A stretch of DNA of 57,571 nt from an uncultured Muribaculaceae bacterium (GCA_904502025.1 CAJGDJ010000012.1:1-57571); one strand, 5' to 3'. Counted from the stretch's first letter, positions 16,697-26,372 are shown. The notes: a model not told the origin generated them from the sequence alone. A program made the numbers and translations.

Positions 16697-17968
16697 TTAT
16701 TTGTTACGAATGATTGTTTGTTCACGGTCGGGACCAATTGAAACGATTGTAATTGGTGTTTTTAATGCGTCTTCCAAGAATGCGATATAGTTTTTAAATT
16801 CTTGAGGGAACTGATCTTCGCTTTTGAATTTTGTCATATCAGTTTTCCAGCCTTTGAACGATTTGTATATTGGCTTGATTGACGCTTCGTCGTCGATGCA
16901 GAATGGGAATTGGTTGGTTTCTGTACCATCAATTTCGTATCCTACACATGCTTTGATTTCGTCAAAGTCATCAAGTACATCACTCTTCATCATAATGAGT
17001 TGAGTTACGCCATTAATCATGATTGAGTAGCGTAGGGCAACGAGGTCAATCCAACCACAACGGCGTTCTCGACCGGTAACTGCTCCATATTCATGACCGA
17101 GGTCACGTATGCGAGCCCCTGTTTCGTCGAATAATTCAGTAGGGAATGGACCACTGCCAACGCGAGTGCAATATGCTTTGAAAATACCAAAGACCTCTCC
17201 AATTTTGTTAGGAGCAACACCAAGTCCAGAACATGCTCCAGCACAAATGGTGTTAGATGAGGTTACGAAAGGATATGAGCCGAAATCAACATCTAATAAT
17301 GTTCCTTGAGCACCTTCGCAAAGAATTGTTTTGCCTTCCTCAAGAAGATTATTTATAACATATTCACTATCGATAATGTCATAACCTTTAATATATTCGA
17401 TGGCATCGAGCCATTTTGTTTCGAGCTCAGTAATATCGGGAGTTTCGCCCATTGCTTTAAGTTGAGCAAGATGCTTATCGCGAGCTGCAGTATATTTAGC
17501 TTCAAAGTTATGGAATGCATCACCTAAACGCAATCCATTGCGGCTGATTTTGTCGGTATATGTAGGTCCGATGCCTTTGCCTGTTGTTCCAATTTTTGCA
17601 CCACCTTTAGCTTTTTCGTTAGCAGCATCAAGAAGACGATGCGTTGGCATAATGAGGTGAGTTTTTTTTGAAATTTTCAAAATCGATTTTAGAGAAATTC
17701 CACTTTGTTCTAATGCTTCGGCTTCTTCTCTAAATAAAACCGGATCAAGCACAACACCATTGCCAATTATATTTACTTGACCATGTTGAAAAATACCAGA
17801 GGGAATAGAACGTAATACATATTTCTTCCCTTCAAATTCAAGAGTATGCCCTGCGTTAGGTCCTCCTTGGAAGCGTGCCACTACATCGTAACGAGGAGTA
17901 AGCACATCTACCACTTTGCCTTTTCCTTCATCGCCCCATTGGAGACCGAGCAATACGTCAACTTTCAT
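16697..17968 (-). CDS. purA: Adenylosuccinate synthetase
   Basis: 423 residues, normal length. Catalyses GTP-dependent joining of IMP and aspartate, the first step from IMP to AMP. The N-terminal GLQWGDEGKGKVVD is the P-loop-like signature with the catalytic Asp, followed by RFQGGPNAGHT with the catalytic His, GTTGKGIGPTYTDK, CEGAQGTLLDVDFGSYPFVTSS, VGSGPFPTE, GRERRCGWID and the guanine-binding MMKSDVLDDF. It starts 30 bp after the fur stop on the same strand. Confidence 0.96.
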   Translation of the reverse strand: MKVDVLLGLQWGDEGKGKVVDVLTPRYDVVARFQGGPNAGHTLEFEGKKYVLRSIPSGIFQHGQVNIIGNGVVLDPVLFREEAEALEQSGISLKSILKISKKTHLIMPTHRLLDAANEKAKGGAKIGTTGKGIGPTYTDKISRNGLRLGDAFHNFEAKYTAARDKHLAQLKAMGETPDITELETKWLDAIEYIKGYDIIDSEYVINNLLEEGKTILCEGAQGTLLDVDFGSYPFVTSSNTICAGACSGLGVAPNKIGEVFGIFKAYCTRVGSGPFPTELFDETGARIRDLGHEYGAVTGRERRCGWIDLVALRYSIMINGVTQLIMMKSDVLDDFDEIKACVGYEIDGTETNQFPFCIDDEASIKPIYKSFKGWKTDMTKFKSEDQFPQEFKNYIAFLEDALKTPITIVSIGPDREQTIIRNK

Positions 17969-17998
17969 AGTTATAATGTTTAATGTCGTTATATTTTG

Positions 17999-18472
17999 TT
18001 ATTTTGTTTTTTTTGCTTGTTTTTTGTTTTCACGTTGGCAACGAGAACACACGCCATATACATATAATGCAAAATATGCAGTGTGAAAAGTGGGATATCG
18101 ACGAGAATTTAGCATATTCACGAGTGCAATATCTTTTACTTCTTTTATGCGTCCACACTGAGTACATATCAAATGGTGATGATTCCCTACACCTGTTACT
18201 CTTTCATATTGAGCCGATTTTCCATCAAATTGATGTTTGCGAAGTAGTCCGCAATCAACAAATAATTGGATAGAATTATAAAGAGTGGCTTTACTTACGT
18301 GAAACCCATCTTGCTCTAACGCAGAATAGAGCGTTTCAATTGAGAAATGCTCATCAATGTCAAATACTTTATCCAATATGGCATAACGCTCAGGTGTACG
18401 TCTCAATTTCTTAGCATGAATATGCTGAGTAAGCGTAGCTCGAGCTATAGCTTTTGATTTTTCATCGCTCAT
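17999..18472 (-). CDS. Fur family metal-responsive repressor
   Basis: 157 residues. N-terminal winged helix (RRTPERYAILDKVFDIDEHFSIETLYSALE, then VSKATLYNSIQLFVDCGLL) and a dimer/metal domain with HHHLICTQCG (CxxC) and a second CxxC (VCSRCQ), giving a structural zinc site. The C-terminus is Lys-rich. The family represses iron, zinc or peroxide genes; the metal cannot be told from sequence. Promoter TTTG-N20-TAACTTTG lies directly upstream and the ATG is only 7 nt past the -7 box. purA and the DUF1015 gene follow, an order I recall in other Bacteroidales. Confidence 0.9.
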   Translation of the reverse strand: MSDEKSKAIARATLTQHIHAKKLRRTPERYAILDKVFDIDEHFSIETLYSALEQDGFHVSKATLYNSIQLFVDCGLLRKHQFDGKSAQYERVTGVGNHHHLICTQCGRIKEVKDIALVNMLNSRRYPTFHTAYFALYVYGVCSRCQRENKKQAKKTK

Positions 18473-18479
18473 ATCGTTA

Positions 18480-18511
18480 CAAAGTTATATAAAACTTTCG
18501 GCTTCTGCAAA
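18480..18511 (-). promoter_or_regulatory. Promoter of fur-purA-DUF1015
   Basis: Minus-strand TTTG (18508-18511), 20-bp spacer, TAACTTTG (18480-18487). The start codon follows 7 nt later, so the mRNA leader is very short. Confidence 0.65.
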
Positions 18512-18549
18512 CTATTGAAGTTTTATCTTTTTAACAGTTGAAAAATAAC

Positions 18550-18580
18550 ATAAAAAGCGAAATGCAAGCATCTCGCTTTG
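18550..18580 (-). terminator. Terminator after tRNA-Ser
   Basis: A stem of AAAGCGA-type arms (18552-18565 with 18568-18579) immediately behind the tRNA 3' end, with a T-run on the minus strand. Confidence 0.7.
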
Positions 18581-18668
18581 CGGAGTGAGGGGGATTCGAA
18601 CCCCCGAGCCGCTTTTGGCGACTACACGCTTTCCAGGCGTGCCTCTTCAGCCACTCGAGCACCACTCC
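18581..18668 (-). tRNA. tRNA-Ser (anticodon GGA)
   Basis: 88 nt with the long variable arm of class II tRNAs. The acceptor stem is GGAGTGG with TCACTCC, discriminator G. The anticodon loop CTGGAAA lies between CACGC and GCGTG, giving GGA. The T-arm reads GGGGG-TTCGAAT-CCCCC. CCA is not encoded. It is followed by its own terminator. Confidence 0.96.
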
Positions 18669-18792
18669 AAATTAATTTATTGCAAAGTTACGAATATATT
18701 GGTGATGTTACAATGTTTTAGCGTTTTATTTTACTGAACAAATTTAGCGATTAAGTGTTTTTTGTATAGTATAATTTATAAAAATATTAATT

Positions 18793-19857
18793 ATGAAAAG
18801 AATGGCAAAGATTTTAGTAATAAGTGCTGTCGCATTTGTTGCTGTTAATGATGATGTAGATGCATGCACTCGAGTTGTGTACGTAGGGGATAATAATGAA
18901 GTTATAACAGGACGTACACTTGATTGGCGAACCCCAATCGGGACTAATTTATATGTTATGCCTCGTGGCATGGAACGAGAGGGATATGATCAGCCAAATA
19001 CGATAAAATGGACTTCAAAATATGGAAGTGTAGTATCCGTTGGCTATGATGTTGGTGTAAACGAAGGTATGAACGAGAAAGGACTTGTGTGTAATTTATT
19101 ATATTTACCCGGCACAGTGTATTCACTCCCTAATGATACCCGACCATATATTTCAACATCGGTGTGGGCTCAATATGTGTTGGATAATTTCGCAACAACA
19201 AGCGAAGCTGTGGCAGAACTAAAAAAAGATAAATTTCAGATAAACGCACCAGCTATGCCCGGAGGGAATGCAACTACATTACACATGGCGATTTCGGATA
19301 TATCAGGAAATAGTGCAATTGTTGAGTATATAAATGGTGTAATTTCTATACATGAAGGTATGGAATACCAAGTTATGACTAATGCTCCAACATACGATAA
19401 ACAATTAGCTATAAATGAATATTGGAAGCGTATTGGAGGAATGAAGATGTTGCCGGGAACAAACAATAGCTCAGATAGATTTGTCAGAGCTTCGTTTTAT
19501 GTTGATGCTTTGCCTAAAGATGCAACTCATCAAATGGCATTGGCAGGTGTGTTTGGAATTATAAATAATTGTTCGGTACCAATGGGAATCTCAACACCAG
19601 ATCAACCTGAAATATCTTCAACACAATGGCGCTCGGTTTCTGATCAAAAAGATAAAGTGTATTATTTTGAATCAACTCTTAGCCCTGCAATAATTTGGGT
19701 TGATTTGTCGAAATGTGATCTTCGAGTAGGTGCATCGGTATTGAAGCTTGATTTGATAAACAATAAAAAAACTTTAGTTGGCGAAATGAACAAACACATG
19801 GAAAAATCTAAACCATTTACACCTATGTTTCATATTCCAAAAGATATGAAGTTCTAA
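18793..19857 (+). CDS. Choloylglycine hydrolase family enzyme (bile salt hydrolase/penicillin V acylase-like), secreted
   Basis: 354 residues. The export signal (1-24) ends ...NDDVDA, placing Cys25 at the mature N-terminus as the nucleophile. Arg41 and Asp44 (GRTLDW) are 16 and 19 residues beyond, the same spacing as Cys2, Arg18 and Asp21 in known bile salt hydrolases. Other matches are NEKGLVCNLLYLPGT, VMTNAPTYDKQLAINEYW with the conserved Asn, and SSDRFVRASFY with the conserved Arg. It would hydrolyse an amide such as conjugated bile salts, penicillin V or N-acyl homoserine lactones; the sequence alone cannot choose. Location is periplasm or surface. It appears monocistronic, 125 bp after tRNA-Ser and on the opposite strand. 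Confidence 0.88.
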   Translation: MKRMAKILVISAVAFVAVNDDVDACTRVVYVGDNNEVITGRTLDWRTPIGTNLYVMPRGMEREGYDQPNTIKWTSKYGSVVSVGYDVGVNEGMNEKGLVCNLLYLPGTVYSLPNDTRPYISTSVWAQYVLDNFATTSEAVAELKKDKFQINAPAMPGGNATTLHMAISDISGNSAIVEYINGVISIHEGMEYQVMTNAPTYDKQLAINEYWKRIGGMKMLPGTNNSSDRFVRASFYVDALPKDATHQMALAGVFGIINNCSVPMGISTPDQPEISSTQWRSVSDQKDKVYYFESTLSPAIIWVDLSKCDLRVGASVLKLDLINNKKTLVGEMNKHMEKSKPFTPMFHIPKDMKF

Positions 19858-19922
19858 AGATTGGTTGTAAATTTAATTAAAAAAGATTAATGTGAGGTTG
19901 CAATAAATTGGCAATCTTGCAT

Positions 19923-19930
19923 TATCTTTG
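19923..19930 (+). promoter_or_regulatory. -7 box of the membrane protein/TPR unit
   Basis: TATCTTTG with a TTG 22 bp upstream (19898-19900). Only 4 nt separate it from ATG 19935, so either the mRNA is leaderless or the later ATG 19971 is used. Confidence 0.5.
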
Positions 19931-19934
19931 TTTT

Positions 19935-20462
19935 ATGAAAAATATATTTTTTGAGACAGATGTATTTAATATGTCAACTAATCAATATATTAAGTTGATA
20001 TTGTTACAAATGTTAGTTAAGTGGTGTTGGATACCCGTAATTTTGATATTATGTTGTGTAATATTAGCATATACCATTAATGTTGCTTTTGTATATGTAG
20101 CATTAATGTTGGTGTTCATTATAATTCCAACGGTTTTGATGTTTGCATATTTTTATCATTCATCATCAACCGAAGCTCGTGTTGCCATTTTACGTAAATC
20201 TATCAAAATTAGTGATTCAGGAATTCTAATTGATTTTGAACCAGTAGAAACAGTAGTTTATGATGATTCCTCTAAATCAAAGGTCTATCAACCACAACCT
20301 ATTTTTTATCCTAAAAATGATGTTGTTTCGGTATGTATTATGGGTAATTATGTTAAGATAATACTTAGAGGAGGACGCTATAAATTTATAAATATTCCAT
20401 TAACGCAAATTAAAGGTGATGTTAATGATTTTCTGGCATATATTTTGCAATATAATTCATAA
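19935..20462 (+). CDS. Membrane protein of unknown function, two helices and a C-terminal beta domain
   Basis: 175 residues from ATG 19935; an earlier in-frame ATG at 19908 falls before the -7 box, and ATG 19971 is a possible later start. Two membrane helices lie near residues 28-50 and 53-73 (WIPVILILCCVILAY, FVYVALMLVFIIIPTVLMF). The remaining ~95 residues look cytoplasmic and beta-rich: KISDSGILIDFEP, NDVVSVCIMGNYVKIIL, KFINIPLTQI. This architecture resembles YcxB-like proteins, but the match is weak and I do not assign a function. It lies 13 bp ahead of the TPR protein gene, so the two are likely co-expressed. Confidence 0.65.
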   Translation: MKNIFFETDVFNMSTNQYIKLILLQMLVKWCWIPVILILCCVILAYTINVAFVYVALMLVFIIIPTVLMFAYFYHSSSTEARVAILRKSIKISDSGILIDFEPVETVVYDDSSKSKVYQPQPIFYPKNDVVSVCIMGNYVKIILRGGRYKFINIPLTQIKGDVNDFLAYILQYNS

Positions 20463-20475
20463 TTTTTAAGTTGAA

Positions 20476-22683
20476 ATGACAAAGATCGAAATATTAAAAA
20501 TAAAAAAAAGAATAATAAAATATTTGGAGCAAAAGCGTTTGAGTGAAGCATTTGCGGAATTGAAATATTTAGCAGAAGGAGTTATGGTATGGGAGATATC
20601 TAATGAAGTTTCTCAAGTTGAAGACTCTTATAAAATGATGCTCAATTATGCAATGCAAGGAGTAGAAGACCCTGCACGCAAAACTTTGTATAATGAGATT
20701 ATAAATAATATATTCTTTTTGTTAGATAGGGTAGTTCGACAACGTTTGTCGTTGGAAGAATCAACATTATATTATAGCACATTACGTTATGAACAGATGC
20801 AACAAAATGACTCTATTATTAAATTAATAGAATCTTATAAAGAGGTCGTAGATAAGACCTCTTTATATAATTTACTTACATCTGAACCTACAACAATTGA
20901 TTCTACTAAAATTATTAAGGAAAAAGAACAGATTGAACGACGCATTTTTAATCGAGTTTGGATAACATTCCCATTAAATAGTGAAGATGAAGAATCGTTG
21001 AAAAGTGTATTGACGTCAAATTTATTTCCTCAAAGCACACAGGAGTTAATTGTGTCAGCATTGTTATTAGGCATGCTTGATTTTTATGATGTTAGAAGAA
21101 TGAGATTGTTGTTAGCTTCCTATGAACATGGAAATCAGACAGTGTCAGTTAAAGCATTGATTGCGATATTGTTGTCAATGAATCTATATCACAAGCGTAT
21201 CAATGACGTTAGACTATTAAGTCAAATTGATTCCATTAAAGAAAATGATATGTGGAATAGTGATGTTAAAACTGCATATTTAGAGTTTGTAAGAACTCGT
21301 GATACTGATCGTATTAGTCGCAAAATGCAAGATGAACTAATTCCCGAAATGCTTAAGTTGCGACCTGAACTGTATAAGAAACTAAATGATTCTACCGCAA
21401 TGATTGATATTTCATCATTAGAAGAAAATCCAGAATGGGAAGAAGTGTTGCAAAATTCGGGAATCTCTGGTAAGATTAAGGAATTAAATCAATTGCAAGA
21501 GGAGGGTAGCGATGTGTTTATGAGTACATTTTCTCATCTTAAATCTTTTCCTTTTTTCTCAGAGATTGCAAATTGGTTTATCCCATTCTCGCGTGATTAT
21601 TCATTGGTATCTGATATTTTAGGTAGTGATGCGACTATGGTAGGAGATATTATTGATAATGTTCCTATTTTATGTAATAGTGATAAATATTCATTTTTAT
21701 TGTCGCTTGGTTCTATCCCACAACAACAGCGACAATTGATGTTGTCTCAATTTGAACAACAACGTCAAGCAATGAATGAAGCTGGCTTGTCGATGCCGGG
21801 TATGACTCAGCCTGCTCAACGAAAGACTTTGATGAATAAGTATTTGCAAGATTTATATCGGTTCTTCAAACTATTTCGTAGAAAAGGGGAATATAATGAT
21901 CCATTTAGTTCTCCTATAAATTTAGTTAATGTTCCTTTATTATCGGCAGATTTAGATGATGTTGAAACATTGTCAATAATAGGAGAATTTTATTTCAAAC
22001 GTAAGTACTATAGCGAGGCAAGAGATGTATATTTATCGCTTTTGGATAAAATGCCACCTTCTGCTCAATTATTTCAAAAAATTGGATATTGTTATCATCA
22101 AGATGGCAATGTTGAATGTGCTTTGAGATATTACCAACAAGCAGAGTTGCTTAACGCTGATAGCCTTTGGACTTTGCGTAGAATTGCATTATGTTATAGA
22201 ACGGTAGGAAATCCACAAAAAGCACTTGAATATTATAATCGAGTTGCTGACGTTAAACCTGATGATTTGAATGTTACGTTGAGTATTGGTCATTGTTATT
22301 TAGAAGCAGGAAATTACAAGGAAGCAATAAAGAATTATTATAAAGTAGAATTTCTCGATGAGAAATCAACACGTGCATGGCGTCCATTGGCGTGGTCTTT
22401 ATTGCTTTTAGGTGATTATGACCAAAGTCAGAAATATTATGAAAAAATAATTGCTGAAAATCCTATTGCAGAAGATTATCTCAATGTGGGGCATCTTGCA
22501 TTGGCAAAATCTGATATGCAATCGGTAATAGCGAATTATAAATGTTATGTTGTTAATAATGATGGAGATATTAATAAATTAATTCAAGCACTATCGCAAG
22601 ATGAAAAATATCTTGTAGAGTTGGGTGTTGATTTATCTTTGCTTCCTTTTGTAGTTGATGCAATATTATACTCAATAAATTGA
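20476..22683 (+). CDS. Cytoplasmic TPR repeat protein
   Basis: 735 residues, no signal peptide. The first ~490 residues are helical and not recognised. From ~494 to 700 there are about six tetratricopeptide repeats, e.g. LSIIGEFYFKRKYYSEARDVY, LFQKIGYCYHQDGNVECALRYY, LRRIALCYRTVGNPQKALEYY and LSIGHCYLEAGNYKEAIKNYY (first 20 or so residues of each unit). TPRs form protein-binding scaffolds; the partner is unknown. It follows the small membrane protein by 13 bp, suggesting the two work together, perhaps at the inner membrane. Similar large TPR proteins of unknown role are common in Bacteroidales. Confidence 0.75.
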   Translation: MTKIEILKIKKRIIKYLEQKRLSEAFAELKYLAEGVMVWEISNEVSQVEDSYKMMLNYAMQGVEDPARKTLYNEIINNIFFLLDRVVRQRLSLEESTLYYSTLRYEQMQQNDSIIKLIESYKEVVDKTSLYNLLTSEPTTIDSTKIIKEKEQIERRIFNRVWITFPLNSEDEESLKSVLTSNLFPQSTQELIVSALLLGMLDFYDVRRMRLLLASYEHGNQTVSVKALIAILLSMNLYHKRINDVRLLSQIDSIKENDMWNSDVKTAYLEFVRTRDTDRISRKMQDELIPEMLKLRPELYKKLNDSTAMIDISSLEENPEWEEVLQNSGISGKIKELNQLQEEGSDVFMSTFSHLKSFPFFSEIANWFIPFSRDYSLVSDILGSDATMVGDIIDNVPILCNSDKYSFLLSLGSIPQQQRQLMLSQFEQQRQAMNEAGLSMPGMTQPAQRKTLMNKYLQDLYRFFKLFRRKGEYNDPFSSPINLVNVPLLSADLDDVETLSIIGEFYFKRKYYSEARDVYLSLLDKMPPSAQLFQKIGYCYHQDGNVECALRYYQQAELLNADSLWTLRRIALCYRTVGNPQKALEYYNRVADVKPDDLNVTLSIGHCYLEAGNYKEAIKNYYKVEFLDEKSTRAWRPLAWSLLLLGDYDQSQKYYEKIIAENPIAEDYLNVGHLALAKSDMQSVIANYKCYVVNNDGDINKLIQALSQDEKYLVELGVDLSLLPFVVDAILYSIN

Positions 22684-22694
22684 AAAATAATAAC

Positions 22695-22702
22695 TAACTT
22701 TG
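22695..22702 (+). promoter_or_regulatory. -7 box of the DUF4293 gene
   Basis: TAACTTTG, 35 nt before ATG 22738. No clear -33 element. Confidence 0.45.
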
Positions 22703-22737
22703 TAAAATAAATTTAGAAACTAAAAATACATTTAATT

Positions 22738-23142
22738 ATGGTAATACAACGTTGGCAATCAGTTTTTTTATTTCTTGCATCAATAATGATGGGATTATTT
22801 TGTTATTTGCCATTAGCTTCTTATGCTGATATTGATTTTAGACCCTATCAACAACCAGTGTATTTAACACTAAATGCGTTAATATCGATATTATCGTTGG
22901 TCGCAATATTCTTATATAAAAACCTTTCTCGTCAAAAAATGGTAGTGAAGGTGAATGCGTTGCTCATAGTCGCTTCGGCGATTGCTGGTGGAGTAATTAT
23001 ATGTAAAAATTTTCCTAAAGTTGAAATTATTTGGACAGCAGGGCCTCTATTGCTTATTTGTTCATTGTTAATGACAATCGCTGCACTCCGTCGCATAAAA
23101 CACGATGATAAATTATTAAAAGCTGCAGACCGAATTAGGTAG
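22738..23142 (+). CDS. DUF4293 family membrane protein
   Basis: 134 residues with four membrane helices (~8-28, 42-60, 72-90, 97-115). The start MVIQRWQSVFLFLASIMMG and the C-terminal RRIKHDDKLLKAADRIR are characteristic of this Bacteroidetes-only family. Function unknown. It has its own promoter and a strong terminator, so it is monocistronic. Confidence 0.85.
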   Translation: MVIQRWQSVFLFLASIMMGLFCYLPLASYADIDFRPYQQPVYLTLNALISILSLVAIFLYKNLSRQKMVVKVNALLIVASAIAGGVIICKNFPKVEIIWTAGPLLLICSLLMTIAALRRIKHDDKLLKAADRIR

Positions 23143-23161
23143 GCTCAGTTCATGCAAAATT

Positions 23162-23201
23162 AAAATTAGAGGGAATAGCATTGTCTATTCCCTCTAATTT
23201 T
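23162..23201 (+). terminator. Terminator after the DUF4293 gene
   Basis: A 17-bp perfect stem (23162-23178 with 23185-23201), loop CATTGT. It shares GGGAATAGCATTG with the terminator at 9785-9815 on the other strand. Confidence 0.8.
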
Positions 23202-23209
23202 ATCATTGC

Positions 23210-23555
23210 TGTCCGATAAAAAACGATAATGCATAGAAATAGAATCTCAATCGCAGATTTAATGCGATTGAGATTATTATTTTGTATTTACAAGCCCCAT
23301 AGAGTGAAGTTCAATCGCATTGCCGAAGGTAATGCTTAGTATGTAGCCGTGTATTGGCTCGAAGAGGCTATGCACGGAATGGGATATGTTTTGAATTAGA
23401 ATCTGGAAGATTCGTTATTTGAGATCATTAAAGTTTCTTTCAGAAACAAATCCTTTCTAATACATTACCGGGGTTATCCACTACGTGGTTAACCCCGGCT
23501 ATATACTAATCAACCCTTCGGGTTGCATTTGCTTTTGAAAAAGTTTTATCGGACA
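23210..23555. mobile_element. MITE-like element with TGTCCGATAAAA inverted ends
   Basis: 346 bp bounded by perfect 12-bp inverted repeats, TGTCCGATAAAA (23210-23221) and its complement (23544-23555). There is no ORF of transposase size. The interior is rich in hairpins: a 13-bp perfect stem (23243-23255 with 23263-23275), CCGGGGTTA/TAACCCCGG (23468-23498) and CAACCC-TTC-GGGTTG (23511-23525). The right end is 10 bp from the uvrA stop. No target-site duplication is evident in the flanks. It fills the whole 23.2-23.56 kb gap. A non-autonomous insertion element is the best reading; a REP-like extragenic repeat is the alternative. Confidence 0.55.
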
Positions 23556-23565
23556 CAATATAATT

Positions 23566-26354
23566 TTATATGTTAAGTTTCTCTTTGAGATATTTTCCGG
23601 TGTAACTGGTTGCACAATTAGCAACATCTTCGGGAGTTCCGGTAATAACGATGTTACCGCCAGCTTCTCCACCTTCGTGTCCCATGTCAACAATGTGGTC
23701 GGCACATTTAATGATGTCCATGTTATGTTCTATTATAATAACAGTATGGCCTTGTGATAATAGCCTATTAAACGAGTCCATTAATGTATTTATGTCGTGG
23801 AAGTGTAAACCGGTTGTGGGTTCGTCGAATATAAACATAGTTGGGTGGGGCTTATCGTTTGCAAGGAAATACGCAAGTTTTACACGTTGATTTTCACCAC
23901 CCGATAGAGTTGAAGAAGCCTGTCCTAATTTAATATACCTAATCCAACGTCTTGTAATGGACGAAGTCGATTGACAATTTTTCGTTCGGTAGAGCTTTTA
24001 CATTCTCCAAAAAAATCAATCGCTTGATTTACTGTCATATTAAGAATGTTGTTGATGTTTTGACCTCGGTATTCAATATCAAGAACATCACGCTTAAATT
24101 TTTCCCCATGACAAGATTCGCAAGGAATAGTTATATCAGCCATGAATTGCATTTCAATAGTGATTGTTCCTTCTCCTTTGCATTCTTCGCATCGTCCACC
24201 TTCGGTGTTGAATGAAAAATGAGCAGGAGTAAAGCCCATTTGTTTTGCACTTTGTTGGTCGGCAAATAATTTACGTATTTCATCGTAAGCTTTTAGATAT
24301 GTTGCAGGATTGCTTCGAGATGATTTCCCAATAGGATTTTGATCAACAAATTCAACTGCTGTAATACGTGATATATCTCCTTTTAATCCATGAAAAGCTC
24401 CGGGAGCGTCTCCCGATTCGCCGAGATGACGTACCATTGCTTTATATAAAACATCTCTTACAAGTGTTGATTTCCCGGAACCACTTACTCCGGTAACGAC
24501 AGTCAATACTCCAAGTGGAAATTTTACGTTAATGTTCTTGAGATTATTATGGCGGGCTCCGATTATTTCGATATAGCTGTTCCAACGCCGTCGAAAACGT
24601 GGAATGGGAATATTTTTTTCGCCATTAAGATATTGAACTGTATAACTATTGGTCACTTTTTGTAGGTTATTGACATCACCTTGGTATATTATTTTTCCTC
24701 CATCTCGCCCGGCATTAGGTCCGACATCTATAATATAGTCGGCTGCTCTCATAATTTCTTCATCATGCTCAACGACTACCACTGTATTTCCTAATCCTTG
24801 AAGTTTTCTTAATACTGAAATTAATTGTTGTGTATCGCGAGAATGTAATCCAATGCTTGGCTCATCAAGTATGTATAATGACCCCACCAAACTGCTCCCT
24901 AAGGAAGTGGCAAGGTTAATTCGTTGACTTTCTCCTCCCGATAACGTTGATGAAAGTCGGTCAAGTGTGAGATATCCCAAGCCAACATCGACAAGGAATC
25001 TTAATCGATTGCGTATCTCAATTAATAACCTATTGGATATTATTGCATCATGTTCATTTAGACTGAGATTGTTGAACCATTGCAGTAAATTACAAATGGG
25101 CATTGTCGCAATTTCAGTAATATTTTTGTTACCAATTTTTATATAAAGAGCTTCTTTTCTTAGTCGGCTGCCATTACACTCAGGACAAATAGTTTTGCCA
25201 CGATATCGAGCTAATATTACTCGATATTGTATTTTATATTGATTTTCTTCAACCATTTTGAAGAAGCCATCAATCCCCCCAAAATCACCATAACCATGCC
25301 ATAAGATAGATTTTTCATCATCGGTAAGGTCGCAATAAGGACGATGTATTGGGAATTTTATTTGGGGTGCTAAATGAATAAAATGTTTTTTCCATTCACT
25401 CATTTTTTCTCCACGCCAACACACCACTGCATCGTCATAGATTGAAAGAGTAGGGTTGGGAATGACTAATGTTTCATCAATGCCGATAGTGCGTCCAAAT
25501 CCTTCGCAACAAGGACAAGCTCCATAAGGGTTATTGAAATTAAACATTTGGTCATTAGGTTCAATAAAAGTGATGCCATCTGCTTCAAAACGCTTAGAAA
25601 AATCATGTTGAATGATGCCTTTGTCACTCCAAATAATAATGCTACATTCTTCGTTCCCTTCAAAAAAAGCCATTTCTATAGACTCTGCCAGACGACTTAG
25701 CTCATCTCCTTCTGTTGCAATTGTTAGTCGGTCAATGACCAATTTGTAGTCACAAGCATTGTAATTATCGCATTGTTCAATAATGTCTTCAATCAAAATA
25801 AATTCGCCATTATTTATGACTCGTGAATAGCCACCTTTAAGTAATACGTCTAATTGTGTGGCAAATTTTCTTTTCGGGGGTATATTTATTGGGCATATTA
25901 CAGCAATGCGAGTACCTACTGGATAGCTTAATGCGACTGAAAGAACATCTTCGATTGTGTGTTTTTTTACTTCATTACCTGAAATTGGAGATATTGTTTT
26001 TCCAATTCTTCCAAATAATAATCGAAGATAGTCATATATTTCAGTTGAAGTTCCAACAGTGCTTCGTGGATTTCGGGTATTTACTTTTTGTTCGATAGCA
26101 ATCGCCGGTGGTAGCCCTTTAATATAGTCACATTCTGGCTTCGACATTTTGCCCATAAATTGTCGTGCGTATGATGATAAACTTTCGACATATCGACGTT
26201 GTCCTTCTGCGTATAAAGTGTCGAAAGCTAAAGATGATTTTCCGGAGCCGGAAAGTCCCGTTATTACGATGAATTTATTGCGAGGGAGTTCAATGTCAAT
26301 ATTTTTTAAATTATTAACGCGAGCACCTTTTATTGTAATATATTTATTGTCCAT
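23566..26354 (-). pseudogene. uvrA: UvrA, excinuclease ABC subunit A, with a one-base frameshift
   Basis: The DNA-damage recognition ATPase of nucleotide excision repair. The first frame (26354 down to 23925) gives 809 residues: Walker A GLSGSGKSS, Cys pairs CPCCEG and CPECNG, signature STLSGGESQRI, DEPSIGLHSRD, second Walker A GVSGSGKST, CEECKGEG and CESCHGEK. It then stops after RPLQDVGLG. The next frame continues without loss: YIKLGQASSTLSGGEN, then DEPTTGLHFHD, ending KEKLNI. Restoring one base at 23938-23939 gives ~929 residues, normal for UvrA. All later motifs are intact, so this is either a recent mutation or a sequencing error. Promoter box TAACTTTG at 26373-26380. Confidence 0.92.
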
Positions 26355-26372
26355 TTATATAAATATTATATG

